A DNA stretch of 64,000 bases from Cyprinodon diabolis (Eukaryota > Chordata > Actinopteri > Cyprinodontiformes > Cyprinodontidae): assembly GCA_030533445.1 (NCBI GenBank), contig CM060065.1:8140474-8204473 (forward strand), given 5' to 3'. The position numbers and the translations under genes are program-made. The number at the start of each line of letters is the position of its first letter. The stretch's first letter is position 1. Below, in pieces: positions 1 to 63,035 of the stretch. The notes under the pieces were generated by a model. The model did not search any database. It was not told the origin of the DNA and saw only the letters and a program-made list of their open reading frames with translations.

Positions 1-853
1 AGACTCAAACTATATGTTTTGCTTTTCATAGTTTGTTAATTTAAAGCACTTTTATGGTTCAAATAGGACAAATTCCGTAAGTGCTAACAAGAAGACTTAG
101 TCACTGCTCTGCCAATGGCAAGAAGCCATAAAGTATTACACACATATAAAAAAGCAAAGTTTTGGAAATATATCAAAAATTGACTTCACCTACATTAGTC
201 TCCCAATGAGGCTTTTATTGATACCGGGACTAATGACCCCAACTTATAAGGAACACATGACATTTTGCTGTGGAAATTGTTTTTATTATACAGACTGAAA
301 AGACATGTTGTATGACCAAAGTGGTAGGCAGCTACATAGTTGAATTTTTCACCATATCGCTATTTCATTTTGTAGGCTTCAGAAGATCCCATTGAGCCAA
401 CATGATGGAACTGGACAAACAGCAAAGCTGACATACCAGTGGGAATTACACTCCCATTGCAAGTCTTCATGCTCAACATGTTCCTGAGACGCTTCATCTG
501 CAAGTGAGTTAGAAGTGCAGAATTCCATTCATTGCTACGTCTTATTTTTAGCGTTTTCCAGATTTCAAAAACCCCCAAACCCCTTACAGTCAGAAGTTAT
601 AACCAAAACTTTGACACTCACTAATGGATTCCAGCACAGGACTCATTGGATACAGTAAAACTTTTATGCCTATTGCAAATTAACATCTTCTAGGTACCCA
701 ACTTCCCTTAAATCGTTACAACGTAGAAAACAAATAAAACAGATTTTAAGTTTAAACCATACAAGTGACCTCCCCCTGCCCCAAGGCTAAACATGTCAGA
801 GAATGCAGGGCAGCCATTTTTGTTCAAGGACGCAATTTTTACTGGGAAGGTGT
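1..853 (-). other. EPRS1: EPRS1 3' UTR and downstream flank
   Basis: This stretch follows the EPRS1 stop codon on the minus strand. I see no coding exon here; the short open frames in it match nothing I recognise. Two AATAAA polyadenylation signals on the minus strand lie at 282-287 and 214-219, so a 3' UTR of roughly 600 nt is plausible. The true cleavage site cannot be fixed from sequence alone. Confidence 0.45.
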
Positions 854-32120
<31,267 letters not shown>

Positions 32121-32828
32121 CCGACCAGCCGCAGGTAACAGCAACATTTAGTCATTTGTTTCATTTCTCTCGTCCAATCATAGCATGCCTGTTGCTTTCT
32201 GCACACTGTGGTCGCCTTTGTTTGTCTAAATTCATGTTTTTCTCACCCAACATTGAGAATGTAATATATACTAATGGAGATTCTTTGTGCGAAATGTTTT
32301 CATTAGATTATAAAGTATTGTTTTCGGCATGATTCTTGACTTACATTATGAAATTCATGCATGCATAAATGAACAACTTATCAGATTAAAAATAGAAAAA
32401 AAAACCTACATAAAGAAAATAAAGATTAAATTCCAGAGCTGATGAGTGATCATTTTAATATTCTAACAATTATAATAGAATCATTATTAAATAACAAAAG
32501 TTATATTTAGATTAAAAAAAAATATTATTGTTGCTAATTGGTTGATTGACTACAGGGTCCCTTGGACAAGATTTTAGGAAAATATTAATTTTTTAGAAGC
32601 GCCTTAAAAAATATCCCCTGAACATTTTAGAAAATTAAGATAAAAAACAGACAGATAACAGAATGACACATTATCAATAAAAGCTGCATTTGTGGTTTCA
32701 GTTGGTGAAGGTTGTGTCACAGATGTTTGAAGGGAGAGAGAAATATGGAGACTATTCTTGATTTGAGACATGAAAGATGAAATAGATAGAGAAAAAACTT
32801 TATATTATAATTAATATAGATTTAAAAT

Positions 32829-33040
32829 AGACCAAAAGTTTGGACACCCTTCATTCAAAGAGTTTCCTTTATTTTCATGACTATTAAAATTGTAAATTCA
32901 CACACATGCATCAAAACAATGAATTAACACATGTGGAATTATATACTTGACAAAAAAGTGTGAAACAACAGAAAATATGTCTCATATATTACAAGTTCTT
33001 CAAAGTAGCCCCTTTTGCTTTGATTACTGTTTGAACACTT
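32829..33040. mobile_element. 5' end fragment of a Tc1-like transposon
   Basis: Begins GACCAAAAGTTTGGACACCC and continues with TTTCCTTTATTTTCATGACT and AATTAACACATGTGGAATTA, then CAAAGTAGCCCCTTTTGCTT. I recognise this as the 5' terminal region of a widespread fish Tc1-like family. The transposase and the other end are missing. Confidence 0.6.
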
Positions 33041-33643
33041 CATACTGTACTGCACTTCCTACAAGGAGCAGCTCTGTTTTATCACTGCTTCATTTCAGGA
33101 AACTGGAAGCAAACCAAGATTTAATTTCAGTCAAACCCCCAGAGAGGGAGGAAGGTGAAAGTCCAGAGTTAGGCTTGTTAGATAAGTAGAGTTATCTATT
33201 TAGCGTTGTCTACTGATTCATATATGAACATATTTCTGAATGTGATTCTAGCTGCTTTGAGTGGATTGCAGCGTAACTAGAAAAGCTCCATATAAATTGA
33301 ACCCTTTATTTACCAAAGCTGTCACTTATTATTATTATATTACTGAGATTTTGAACCGCTTGATGCTCATGGCTTCATATATGCAATTGTATTCACAGCC
33401 AAGATAACGTGTGCATTCCTCCAGTGCCACTTATTAGACCGTCAGTGTGGAACTAGGAACCTTTGGCAAGCTATGTTTCTGTGACTACTGGTTCCTAACT
33501 ATGTATTATCATTAAAAATATAAATGTTGTCACAAATTTGTAATACACCTACATTTCTATTTATTTTCAAAATAAATACAATGTTTAGAAATTGTAATTT
33601 TGCAACTTGTTAAATGTAAAAACCTTTTCTCTCTCTTGTGCTC

Positions 33644-33647
<4 letters not shown>

Positions 33648-33710
<63 letters not shown>

Positions 33711-34396
33711 GAAATGAATGAAAAAATCCCCCAAAAAATTATGGATTGTAATTATTTTAAATGATCCGCGGAAACCCTGGACCATTTCCGTATGTTTTGC
33801 TGCATTGAATTTAATCACCGTGCATGCTCTCTACGATCTCCAAGAGACTCAGAGGGGAGCGGACGGGAGCTACAGTGGAGGCTGTAGGCTTTGCTTTGAG
33901 CAGCCGGTCTGGAGCGCAGCGGGGGTTGCTGACGGAGTATGAGGGATTTCGGGGTTAGCATGTTGGTCATGTTGCTGTTAGCATAAACAAAACGTGCTGC
34001 ATAATGCTTGCACACTGTTGGACTTTTATCCACAACTTTCTTTCCGCCGTCATCGTAGGTCACTCTAAATGCAAAGTGGTCCCATACAGCAGACCTATAA
34101 AGTGCTGCTGGCGCGTCTTCCAACTCCTGTTCTTTCCCACTCGCCATACCCACACAATTCTCCACAACAACTGATTTTTTCTGCTACACCAGGCTACGCT
34201 GCTTCGCTTCTTCTTCTTCTTGTTTACTACTGGTGGTTGGCTTTGGTCGCAGTACCGCCACCTTCTGCTCTGGAGTGTAAACGCTTCGCCTATGAGAAAA
34301 AGGAGCAGCGCATGAACCGAACGAAACACACGCGAATCGAACCGAGACATTCGAACCGAACGGTTCGGACGGTTTTCATTAATCGTCCCATCCCTA
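33648..34396 (-). mobile_element. hAT (ZBED-type) fragment with BED zinc finger, plus (AT)n
   Basis: The right end read backwards begins TAGGGATGGGACGATTAATG, a hAT-like terminus. On the minus strand an open frame starts MENCVGMASGKEQELEDAP and continues into SAVWDHFAFRVTYDDGGKK and CKHYAARFVYANSNMTNM, the layout of a BED zinc finger. One cysteine position reads Tyr and later frames break, so it is dead. The inner part down to 33718 matches 62395-62755 in inverse orientation. 33648-33710 is an (AT)n tract. Confidence 0.65.
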
Positions 34397-34447
34397 ATAT
34401 ATATATATATATATAGAGAGAGAGAAATTTGTCAGTAAAAGGACCCA

Positions 34448-34893
34448 GGCTACAGCTAACGATTGTTTTACAAATCGATAAATCTGTCTATTACTTTTAC
34501 ATTTAATTGATTAATAACTGGATAGCCAAAGGTTCCTTAAAGAAGACTTTTTATGAAATTAAACCAGGTGAAACTAAAACTTTTCCACTTGAGGAGTTCT
34601 GGATAGGGTTAGGGTAGGATAGGACAGATTGACAGATGACATTTTTTTTTTTTTTAATCTTAAATGCTAAATTTATTTATTTTTTTTCTGCTCTAAGTGC
34701 AGGAATTATACCTTGGATTAGAATTTTAAATAATTGAATTGACTTCATTCTACTTCAAAGGTAGGATGTCAGCTAAAGGCACCTTTTAGAGTCTCTACAA
34801 TCCAGTTAACAATGAAGTGATCAGTAAATGAGTTGATTATTATTCCATAATGGATTAATCACGATAAATCAGATTGATTGTTTCAGCCCTAAA
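34448..34893. repeat. dispersed GGCTGCAACTA repeat, copy 2
   Basis: Second copy of the repeat described at 18617-18972, sharing TTCCTTAAAGAAGACTTTTT and GTGAAACTAAAACTTTTCCA. It ends TTTCAGCCCTAAA. The start is degraded. Confidence 0.6.
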
Positions 34894-35068
34894 AACGACA
34901 GCTAACATCTCTGCAGACCAAACACATCCTGGATACAGACTAAGTTTAACCTTCAGGTAAAGACAGGATAATCAATCAGTCTGCTGTGAAACAGAATAAG
35001 CATGTTTGTTGTTTTGTTTTTTTACCAGTTTCTGCCTTTATTTTGTTCTATTCCAGATATATATGTAT

Positions 35069-35457
35069 TAGGGCTGCAACTAATGACTATTTTGAAAATC
35101 GATTAATCTGTCGATTGTGAAAGGGATCAATTATTAATTGATTAATAATCAGATAACCAATAACGTTCCTTAAAGAACACTTTTTGTGAAATTAAACTAG
35201 GTGAAACACAAACTTTTCCACTTAAGGAGTTCTGCATAGAGTAGATTGACAGGAGAAATGATTTTTATCTTAAAAGCAAAATGTTAACTTTTTTTCTTTT
35301 CTTTTTTTTTTACAATTTTGGTATAATTTCTGCTCAAGATGGGATTCTCTGTCAGTTAAAGTCTCTATACTCCAGTTAATGATTAATAGATTACTAAATT
35401 AGGTTACCATTATTTCAAAAATCGGTTATCACAATTAATCTAATTGTTTTAGCCCTA
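35069..35457. repeat. dispersed GGCTGCAACTA repeat, copy 3 (best ends)
   Basis: Starts TAGGGCTGCAACTAATGACT and ends TTGTTTTAGCCCTA, so it has short TAGGGCT inverted termini. It lies 200 bp upstream of the first coding exon of TDP1. The flanks TATGTAT and TATGTGTA could be a decayed target duplication. Confidence 0.65.
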
Positions 35458-35651
35458 TATGTGTACACAAGCAAGAAGTCAAATAATTTTTTTGTGCAGA
35501 CAGCCTTGGCTAGTAACGCTGATTGTTAATTTGGATTCTAATAATAAGACCAGTGCAAATTATAAAGATAGCTTCTGTGTGTGTGTGTGTGTGTCTGTCC
35601 TGTTATATTCAGCTCCAGGCCCCTGTTCCTGCTCGCTGTGTCCTTCCAGGC

Positions 35652-55192
<19,541 letters not shown>

Positions 55193-55312
55193 AAACACGC
55201 CTGTACCCAAACTGTTGGTACCTGATAGCCCCCTCTGTAGCCATTAGCTGAACATAAGCTATTTTTATACTCTACTCTAGACTCCCATTTTCACTAAATA
55301 AATAAATAAAAT
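55193..55312 (+). terminator. TDP1: TDP1 3' UTR and polyadenylation signals
   Basis: Three overlapping AATAAA hexamers (55297-55302, 55301-55306, 55305-55310) lie 105 bp after the TDP1 stop codon. A T- and GT-rich stretch (TTGTTGGTCTG) follows, as expected for a cleavage region. The transcript probably ends near 55325. Confidence 0.75.
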
Positions 55313-55689
55313 CATTGTTGGTCTGCCCTGCTCTGTTGATCACCTATCTTCCTGCAGATGTTGCAACAGGATATGTGTTGAGAAGGTTATTTAATTTTAA
55401 TTTCGGTTTGTTTTTGTTTTTTCAATTGATTGATTCAGTTTTTTCCGTTTTGTTTCATTTTTAAGACTATTACAGTTTTAAATGTGATATAAATCCATAA
55501 TAAGGAATGCGATCAAAGTAGGGATGGATCCGGGTGAGCTAACAGCTTCTCGCAGTCCAGGAAGAAGTTCCACTCTTGTCCAGACTGTCACTGAAGCTGC
55601 TGCTTCATTCCGGATTCACAAGAATCTCTATCAAAACTAAATGCATAATCACCCAATTAAAGTAGTGAAAATGAAAGTGTACATGCAGA

Positions 55690-56395
55690 CAGGTCACATG
55701 CAGATGTGTTAAGTAACGAAGTGCAAATACTTTGTTACTGTACTGAAGTACACTTTTTAGGTATGTATCATTGGATAGCTAAAGGAAATAATCAGAAGCA
55801 AGCAGGTGCTCTTCAAACTACAACGTGAATTGTCTATGTCATGCTACAATGTTGGATTCAGAAAAAGATGTTGAAATGTCTGAAAGGTCGGACACAGGCG
55901 AGAGCGTATCAGGAGACGGAGAACAACAAGACCTCCCTCATCCTTGGCCCCATCTCAAAGAATTTTTGGAGCTTCTAATTCATATAGTGGCATCTGGCTG
56001 TTTTTTTAAAGGTTACTTTATACTTTTATACTTTAAGTAGTTTTTGGAGCACATACTTTTTCACTTTTACTTGAGTAAAGAGGTCAAGATACTTCAAATT
56101 TTAGCATAGTGTTTTTAAACTGAAACCAAAACCTCCCTCATCCTTGGTCGTATCTCAAAGAATTTTTAGAAATAGTCATAAAATTGAGCTTTCAATTCAT
56201 ATAGTGGCATCTGGCTGTTTTTTTTTTTTAAAGGTTACTTTTTACTTTTAGTTTTTGGAGCACAGACCTTTTCACTTTTACTTTAGTTAAGAGGTCAAGT
56301 TTATACTTCTACTTTTACCAGAGTGTTTTTAAACTGTGTATCTATACTTCTACTTAAGTAACAAATGTGTGTACTTTTGACACCACTGCTCACAT
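55690..56395. mobile_element. degraded hAT-like element with internal duplication
   Basis: Between about 55825 and 56040 an open frame includes EQQDLPHPWPHLKEFLEL, reminiscent of the start of hAT BED-domain transposases. The block CCTCCCTCATCCTTGG through GTGGCATCTGGCTG recurs at about 55931-56005 and 56132-56216, so part of the element is duplicated. The right end ACTTTTGACACCACTGC is a common fish transposon edge. Exact termini are unclear. Confidence 0.45.
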
Positions 56396-58066
56396 GGCCA
56401 CATTACAGCTACTAGAAAACTAGATAATCAAATATGTAAAAGTATGGATACTTGTGTAAAAAACACTCTGCTGAAGTACAGATTAAACTATTCATTGTAC
56501 TTAAAATGATATAAAATGTTCAAGAACTATTCCTAGATTTTTTTTTCCTTATTGTGTTTGTAGAGAGGACATAAAAATTTGTGACTTGATTTATTTATTT
56601 TTTCTAAATTAACATTTAAGATGGGATAGCTGGACAAAGGTCCTGCATGAGTAGCTGAAGACTTTTAGAGCTTTTGTATTCACATCATTAAAGCTCCAAA
56701 AGGTATTAAAATGAATAAGGAACCTAAAACATAATCACCATTTCCGTTTAAAGAAGGAATGGAAGTGGAATCTCTTGCATCTCTGAATCTGATCTGTCAT
56801 GTGTTGTTTTGCAACTGGACAGAATATCTTCATGCTCTTGATCTTCCAGCGTGCTTTCTGTATATATAGGAGTGTAGTGAGTAAAAGGGAAAATTGCTAA
56901 ATACTTTCAGACACCAAAAAAAATTACTTGGGTACAATGATCAATTTATACTTTGTTACTTGACACCGGACGGTCCCATGTCGGTAGGATTCCACGCTCT
57001 AAGGTTTGGGAAAAACCAGGTTGGTTCAAAGCCCAGTTCCATCATCTCCTGCAGCCATCAGTACTCATCTGTTATATTTCACCATCAGTAGATCAACACT
57101 GAGTCAAACTAGAAATCTATCATCTTCCCACACATTTAATTGGTTAATGTGGGGGAACCAGGCTCCCTTTAGAGGTGGTTCTTTATCAGGACATTAAGTG
57201 AAAACATGAAGATCCTCCAGGTCGTGAGCAGAAGCTGATTTTAAATGTGCTAGCTGACTTTAAAAGCAAAAATGAACAAGAATCCCCTGCTTTGCATGTG
57301 AGCCAATTTCTACCAAATTTCACAGTTTTGTCTGTTTTCCTAATTTTTTGCCAGTACAACATGTTTAGCAGTAAATATGTCACAGCTATGTTACTATTAA
57401 TCCATACCAACAGTTCTTATGATTCAACTTGGGCTGCTTCCAAAATACAATCATTTCAATATCACAGACACACGATGGCTTTGATGCAATGTTTGGAAAG
57501 CTTTTAAATTTAAAGCCATATTAATTTTTTTCATGTCCATAAGGGATATCGCACAGATTTGATTTAATTGATTTGTAGACTTTTGATCGGTGGCAAGAAA
57601 AGTCATTTGACAAAAAAACTGTTAATTGTCATAGCTGGAAAAATAAAAAAAAATACACATTTGTAAAATAGCAAGCAAGGATCAAGTAATATTTTTATTT
57701 TTTGGTTTCTTATAAACCAAACTCTGATTTAACCCTTTATAGGGCAAGATAGTATTTTTGATCACTTGCTTACCCCTTACAAATGGAGTCCCCTCCCCCC
57801 CTCAGTGAGATCTAAAAGCACCAGATCCAGCCATTCAGCTAAGCTCCTGCTACATGGCTGTACATCTTATTTTGGAATTTGACCAATTAAATGAGCCCTT
57901 GATTGATATATTACCTACTGGAAAATAAGTTAGGAAAAAAAAAGGTAAAAAGCTAATTGAAAATTAAAAAGTAAAGTTAAAAAGTTTATGAGCCTAGTTA
58001 ACAACTATATTTAGGTTTATAAACAAAATAATATAAGTGTCAGTATCAGCATTAATGGCTCTAAGG
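56396..58066. other. intergenic DNA, nothing recognised
   Basis: AT-rich intergenic sequence between TDP1 and the hAT element at 58067. No coding exon, element terminus or RNA gene could be supported. Confidence 0.5.
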
Positions 58067-58957
58067 CAGAGGTCTTCAACAGGGGGTCCGCGACCCCTAG
58101 GGGGTCCGAAGAGGTACTGCATGGGGGTCGCGAAGTTTTGGTTAATTAGACTTATATTCCCCCCTGCAATATTTTCCACTAATTGAAATGTCTTTAAATC
58201 CACATTAACATGAATTCATCACACTGTAGTAAACAGATAAATGAAGGCAGAAGATGTCTTGCAGTCATCAATGCAGATCTGTGCTTCTGAGTAAAAATAA
58301 GTCAAATATCAGACAAAACAGTGGAAATTAGAAGATTATATAAAAATGTTTTGTTATTGTTGTTCCAATAAGTTTAATAGTAAGAACAGAAACATAGACT
58401 CTAGATTTTTTTAGTTCTTCAAAAAGTCAGAGAAAGAATATCAAGATTTGACACATAAAATATCTAAAAACATGACCAATATTTTTTGATAGTCTTCAAC
58501 ATAAATGACAAATGAACCAGAGAAAAGATGTGAAACAAGTATAGGATAGCTGTAACCTAAACCTTTTTTTTTATATTCCCCCTGCAATTTTTTCCACTAA
58601 TTGAAATATCTTCAAATACACATTAACATGAATTCAACACAGTAGTAAACAGATCAATGGAGGCAGAAGATGCCTTTCAGTCATCAATGCACACATTCAG
58701 CGACACACAGGAGCTCTTTCAAGCTGGGCACCGTTTCATTCACAACACCTGTCCCATCAACCAGGAATCAGAATCAGAAATACTTTAATAATCCCAGGGC
58801 AAAATTAGTTCCATTACATGACTCCATCTGTAATAGAGTGACTATAGAACCAGTTTAATATAACACAATTTCATACAATATATATAATTAGGGGGTCCCC
58901 GCTCCATCTCGCCATCAGTTTGGGGGTCCTTGGCCTTGAAAACAATGAAGACCCCTG
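58067..58957. mobile_element. complete non-autonomous hAT element (891 bp)
   Basis: Starts CAGAGGTCTTCAAC and ends GAAGACCCCTG (inverted), flanked by a perfect 8-bp duplication CTCTAAGG at 58059-58066 and 58958-58965. No transposase is encoded. Internally the block with CACTAATTGAAAT occurs twice (58182-58280 and 58598-58690), so the element carries its own duplication. A relative in TDP1 intron 11 hosts an intact Tc1. Confidence 0.85.
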
Positions 58958-59313
58958 CTCTAAGGTTATGTTGGACCAAAAAAGGGTTTCTTTCTGAGTG
59001 TTTTTTATGAATTGCTTATAGAAGCACTTTTGCTATTATTCTTAATATATTCGGGCAAGTTGGCGTTTCTTGTTTTTTACACTGACATAAATTTTTACCA
59101 TAAAAATATCCAGATTTTTTTAATGTTACAAAGGTGATATTTACTTGAAATTTGGATTTTTAAAGTATTTCACAGAGCGCCCTACAAATTTAAAGTATTT
59201 ATATTAAATATCACAGAAAAACGATTTGTTTCTTACACCTTATTGCGATTAATCGGCCACTATCTTCTGGTAAGGCAAAAAAAAAAAAAAAAAACCCACA
59301 ACAAACCCTTTGA

Positions 59314-59525
59314 ACTACAATTCCCATCGGCCCTTGCGTCAGAGTGTCAACATGGCGTCTGTCTGCCGGACAAAAGGCGAATCTGTCTGACGGCGGATTG
59401 AAACCCAATTAGAAGAAGGGGGGAGACATTTTGGGAAAACTGTAACAGCCCCTGGATCTCTGTGCTTCGAGGAGGGAAATCTATGATCCAACTAACATCT
59501 GTGGAGGCTCTCGGACTGGAATAAG
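59314..59525 (+). promoter_or_regulatory. probable promoter and first exon of an unidentified gene
   Basis: ACTACAATTCCCA at 59314-59326 matches the ZNF143/Staf promoter motif, and AACATGGCG at 59349-59357 matches YY1; both mark transcription starts in vertebrates. The sequence downstream is GC-richer and ends at a strong donor, AATAAG followed by GTGAGTC, at 59525. Two upstream ATGs (59352 and 59482) lead to short frames that stop, so the exon is likely 5' UTR. The coding part was not identified and may lie beyond this window. Confidence 0.5.
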
Positions 59526-59564
59526 GTGAGTCTTTCTGCCCCAACAACTGCTGTCTTAACGGTC

Positions 59565-59590
59565 CTGCTGCTGCTGCTGCTGCTGCTGCT
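59565..59590. repeat. (CTG)8 trinucleotide repeat
   Basis: Eight CTG units forty bases inside the predicted first intron. Sequence on either side gives no reading frame evidence for coding. Confidence 0.9.
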
Positions 59591-60138
59591 AGTTCCGATC
59601 TGTTTCCCTTTTTTTTTTCCTTCCTCGTAGTAAGACGATAACTGAAAAGTCCTTTAAAATCCCCACAGCCGCGCGGCTTCCCCTCACTTAGTTAGTATTT
59701 CACCTCCCAAACGACCTAAGCGAAATAAAATCCAAGGTTTAGACTTATTGCTGGTAAATGTGCAGCTCTGTCCTCAGCCTTACATGGAGTCAACTTTTTC
59801 TAACCGGTGGTAAATGCTAATAACAGCCCAGATGTTGGTTTGATGCACAATTACATACAACTGCAGCTGTTCTATAGGAGGAGCCATTTCAGTTAAACAG
59901 GACTGCATTTTAATCTCATGGACATGTGAAATTATTTATTATAAATCACAGAACTTCTTAGCACTGCTTGTTTTTTCTTGATGCACTTGAAGTTGTGAGT
60001 CCAGCCTCAAAGTTGATCTTTGGCTCCACATGTGTGCTGCAGATCAGGCTCCATGCCACGTCTGGTTAGGATGGTCAGTTCACTGGGTTCAGCCTCTGCT
60101 CTGCAGTTATTCTTTAACAAGTTTATTCTTTCCTTTGG

Positions 60139-60241
60139 AGGAGGGATCCACTACACATGTCCTTCAGTTATTCTTGGACAAATTAACCCGATATCCAGAT
60201 TGCCTTTACAGTCTGATAGAGAGGCTGCTGGAAGATGAGGT
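60139..60241 (+). other. possible unidentified exon (weak)
   Basis: An open stretch reads [16 protein letters not shown] then [12 protein letters not shown] before a stop. It looks protein-like (amphipathic, balanced composition) and is preceded by a pyrimidine-rich TTCTTTCCTTTGGAG that could be an acceptor; the following GAGGTCTGAG is a poor donor. I do not recognise the peptide, so it may equally be a repeat or chance. Confidence 0.15.
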
Positions 60242-60322
60242 CTGAGTGTTTTTCATGCCTGAGTAAGAATGGAAAGGTATGATGAAGGGAGGAGAGCAAA
60301 CCTGGATCCAGTTTGTTTTCCA

Positions 60323-60702
60323 TCCATCCATCTATCCATCCATCCATCCATACATCCATCCATCCATCTATTCATCCATCGACCCATCCATCCATCCATC
60401 CATCCATCCATCCATCGACCCACCCACCTATCGACCGATCCATCCATCCATCCATCCATCCATCCATCCATCGACCCATCCATCCATCGACCCATCCATC
60501 CATCAACCCATCCATCTATCCACCAACCCGTCCATCCATCCATCCGTCCGTCCATCCATCCATCCATCCATCCATCAACCCATTCATCATCCATCCATCC
60601 ATTCGTCCATCTATCCACCAACCCGTCCATCCATCCATCCATCCATCCATCCATCCATCCATCCATCCATCCATCCATCCATCCATCCATCCATCCATCC
60701 GA
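60323..60702. repeat. (ATCC)n satellite, about 380 bp
   Basis: Long tetranucleotide tract of CCAT units with scattered variants (CGACC, CAACC, CCGT). Because each frame avoids stops, it produces long Ser-Ile-His-Pro or Trp-Met-Asp-Gly reading frames on both strands, none of which is a gene. Confidence 0.97.
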
Positions 60703-61289
60703 TGATAATAAATGTGCAGGACTTCTTTATTGTTGTCTAATCCTCTTTAGGCATGTATCAGACTGAGGTCAACCTCATTAACTAGAATCTTTTAAATCCT
60801 CATCTCCTAAGCCACTTGCTTGTCATTTGAAATACCAGATTTTGAGCTGTTTGGTGCAAACATCCTTCTGCCAGTGCATGCACTTTCATGTAATCCCCAC
60901 ACTGCCCTGGAGACACTTTATAAGAAGCTCCCAGCATCTTGTCAGCGTTATAGGATTGACCCTCTTTCTCTGCACACTTTGCATCTAAGCTTCCCAGTTT
61001 GTTTCACTCTGAAGTTTTTAGCCATTTCATATTGCTCATAGGCTCATATTGCTGCAAACATCTGTTTAAAGAAAGATGACAAACATTATGATGAACTGTA
61101 TCTTTCGAGCCACAAAGCCACATGTGGTTTTAAAGAATCAACCTCAGAAGAGACTTTGATTAGAGCAGAACAAACAGGAAAAAGTATTTTATTCCTTAGC
61201 CTTTTTGTTTTTGTTAACAGTTGATCACATTTCAACAATATGTTTTTGTTTAGATTTTATGCCATAGACAAACACAATGTTCCGCTTAA

Positions 61290-61787
61290 AGCTACAGTGT
61301 GTAATAATTACAGGGATATACAGTCAGAAATGTAATATATTATACATAACTATGTTATTTATCATCATCTACGAGCTCAGCCTCCTAACTTTAATATTTG
61401 CGTTGCCTTAGAATTCGTTATTTATAATTACATAGGAGCGGGTCTCGCAGCCATGGAGGCAGACATCTTTGCGCTACGGAAGCGCAGAGCCAACAAACTA
61501 GCGATTGCGAGATTGCCCATTACTCGAAAGTAACTACGGCAAGTTGAGAGAGATGAACTGAGACGGTACTGAACACACAGACTAATGAAATACTATCTGT
61601 AAAATTATCTATGTAAACAAACCTCATCACTTGAGAAGGTAGGTGATGCAGATGTCGTGGAAGACATTTTGTCCCGTAACGCTCGCCGTACTGTTGGGGG
61701 GGGAGAGGCGGTGGGGGGGGGGTTGTTCATGTTGCTGCGGTCTGCAGTCTGGACGTTAGATGTCGCTGAAAATCACACACTGTAGCT
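61290..61787. mobile_element. TTAA-flanked MITE (498 bp)
   Basis: Termini AGCTACAGTGTG and CACACTGTAGCT are perfect inverted repeats flanked by TTAA at 61286-61289 and 61788-61791. The GC-rich middle has GGGAGAGGCGGTGGGGGG. No protein is encoded. TTAA insertion suggests a piggyBac- or Kolobok-type source. Confidence 0.85.
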
Positions 61788-62389
61788 TTAAATTTGAAGA
61801 GGAATAAAAAGCATAGATAGTTTAATTTTCTTTTGCACAAGGTAAAATCCTAAAAGTGTGGCGTGCATTTGGAGCCTCTGGAATTGCCTGTCTTTGGTAG
61901 AACTGTTTGCAGATTGCAGAGATTCACAGAGATTCTATATATAACAGAGCCATTCTAACAGGATTTAATTCAATCTAAATCACTCGCTCTAACTTTGGCT
62001 TTGGGTGTGCTGTTGCCATGCCGATGGACAATGAACACCTCTAAATTTTTTTTTCCTACAAATCCTCTGTATTTAGCTCCAGTAGCTCATCTTCCATTCA
62101 ACTCTGACTGGCATCACCACAGCATAATGCTGCCACCACCATGTTTCACCATGGCAGTGCTGAGTTGATAGTATTGTTCAATGTTAGTTTTTTTTTTTTT
62201 TCACTCAGTTTTGGTTTCATCCAACCAGAACTCGCTGAAACACTGTTTTTTATATGGCTTCCAGCAAACTTCAAATTGAACTTCTTTTAGTAACCCTTTT
62301 CTTCTTCCCACTAGTCCTGAAATGCCATCCTAATGTGATTTGTAAAGAAGCTAGAGAACATCTTATCATTTCCCTCTCTCCTTACGTAT

Positions 62390-62873
62390 ATGTGTTTGCA
62401 TTTAGAGTGACCTACGATGACGGCGGAAAGAAAGTGTGGATAAAAGTGCAACTGTGTGCAAGCATTGTCCAACACGTTTTGTTTAGGCTAACAGCAACAT
62501 GTCATGCTGACCCCGAAATACTCCGTCAACAACCCCCGCTCCGCCCTGCTTTGAACGGCTGCTCAAAGCAAAGCCTACAGCCTCCACTGTGGCTCCCGTC
62601 CGCTCCCCTGAGTCCCTTGGAGATGGTAGAGAGCATGCGCGAGATGATTAAATTCAAAGCAGCAAAACATACGGAAATGATCCAGGGTTTCCGCGGATCA
62701 TTTAAAATAATTACAATCCATTATTTTTTGGGGGATTTTTTCATTAATTTCATAAATTTTTATGGGATTTCGGTGTAACAATCAACATATACCGAATCGA
62801 ACCGAACCGAAAACCGTGACCACGAACCGTGAATCGAACCGAACCGTGGATTTTGTGAATCGTTCCACCCCTA
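62390..62873 (+). mobile_element. hAT (ZBED-type) fragment, second copy
   Basis: Inverse match of 33718-34080, including FRVTYDDGGKK, IKFKAAKHTEMIQGFRGSFK and ITIHYFLGDFFI. It ends with repeated CGAACCGAACCG and ATCGTTCCACCCCTA, a terminus like that of the other copy (read backwards TAGGGGTGGAACGAT). BED finger ligands are partly lost and the start is truncated, so it is dead. Confidence 0.65.
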
Positions 62874-62874
62874 A

Positions 62875-62962
62875 TATATGTGTGTATATATATGTATATA
62901 TGTGTGTGTATATGTCTATATATGTAGATATATACATATATGTCTATATATGTGTGTATAGA

Positions 62963-63015
<53 letters not shown>

Positions 63016-63035
63016 GTACATATGTATGTGTATAG
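62875..63035. repeat. (TATG)n/(TG)n/(AT)n microsatellite
   Basis: Compound simple repeat following the hAT fragment, with a pure TG block at about 62965-62983 and TATATA runs at 62984-63015. Confidence 0.9.

Noticed and set aside
35523..35651. Upstream in-frame extension of TDP1 starting MLIWILIIRP
   Set aside because: It crosses the pyrimidine tract and acceptor just before 35650 and runs through a (TG)n repeat; family proteins start at MSQ.
59352..59390. Start codon in the AACATGGCG motif as the new gene's start
   Set aside because: The frame stops after 12 codons, so this is at most a short upstream frame; the motif is better explained as a YY1 site.
60253..60766. Overlapping long open frames of Ser-Ile-His-Pro and Trp-Met-Asp-Gly repeats on both strands
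   Set aside because: These are the translation of an (ATCC)n satellite, which lacks stop codons in every frame; there is no real protein.
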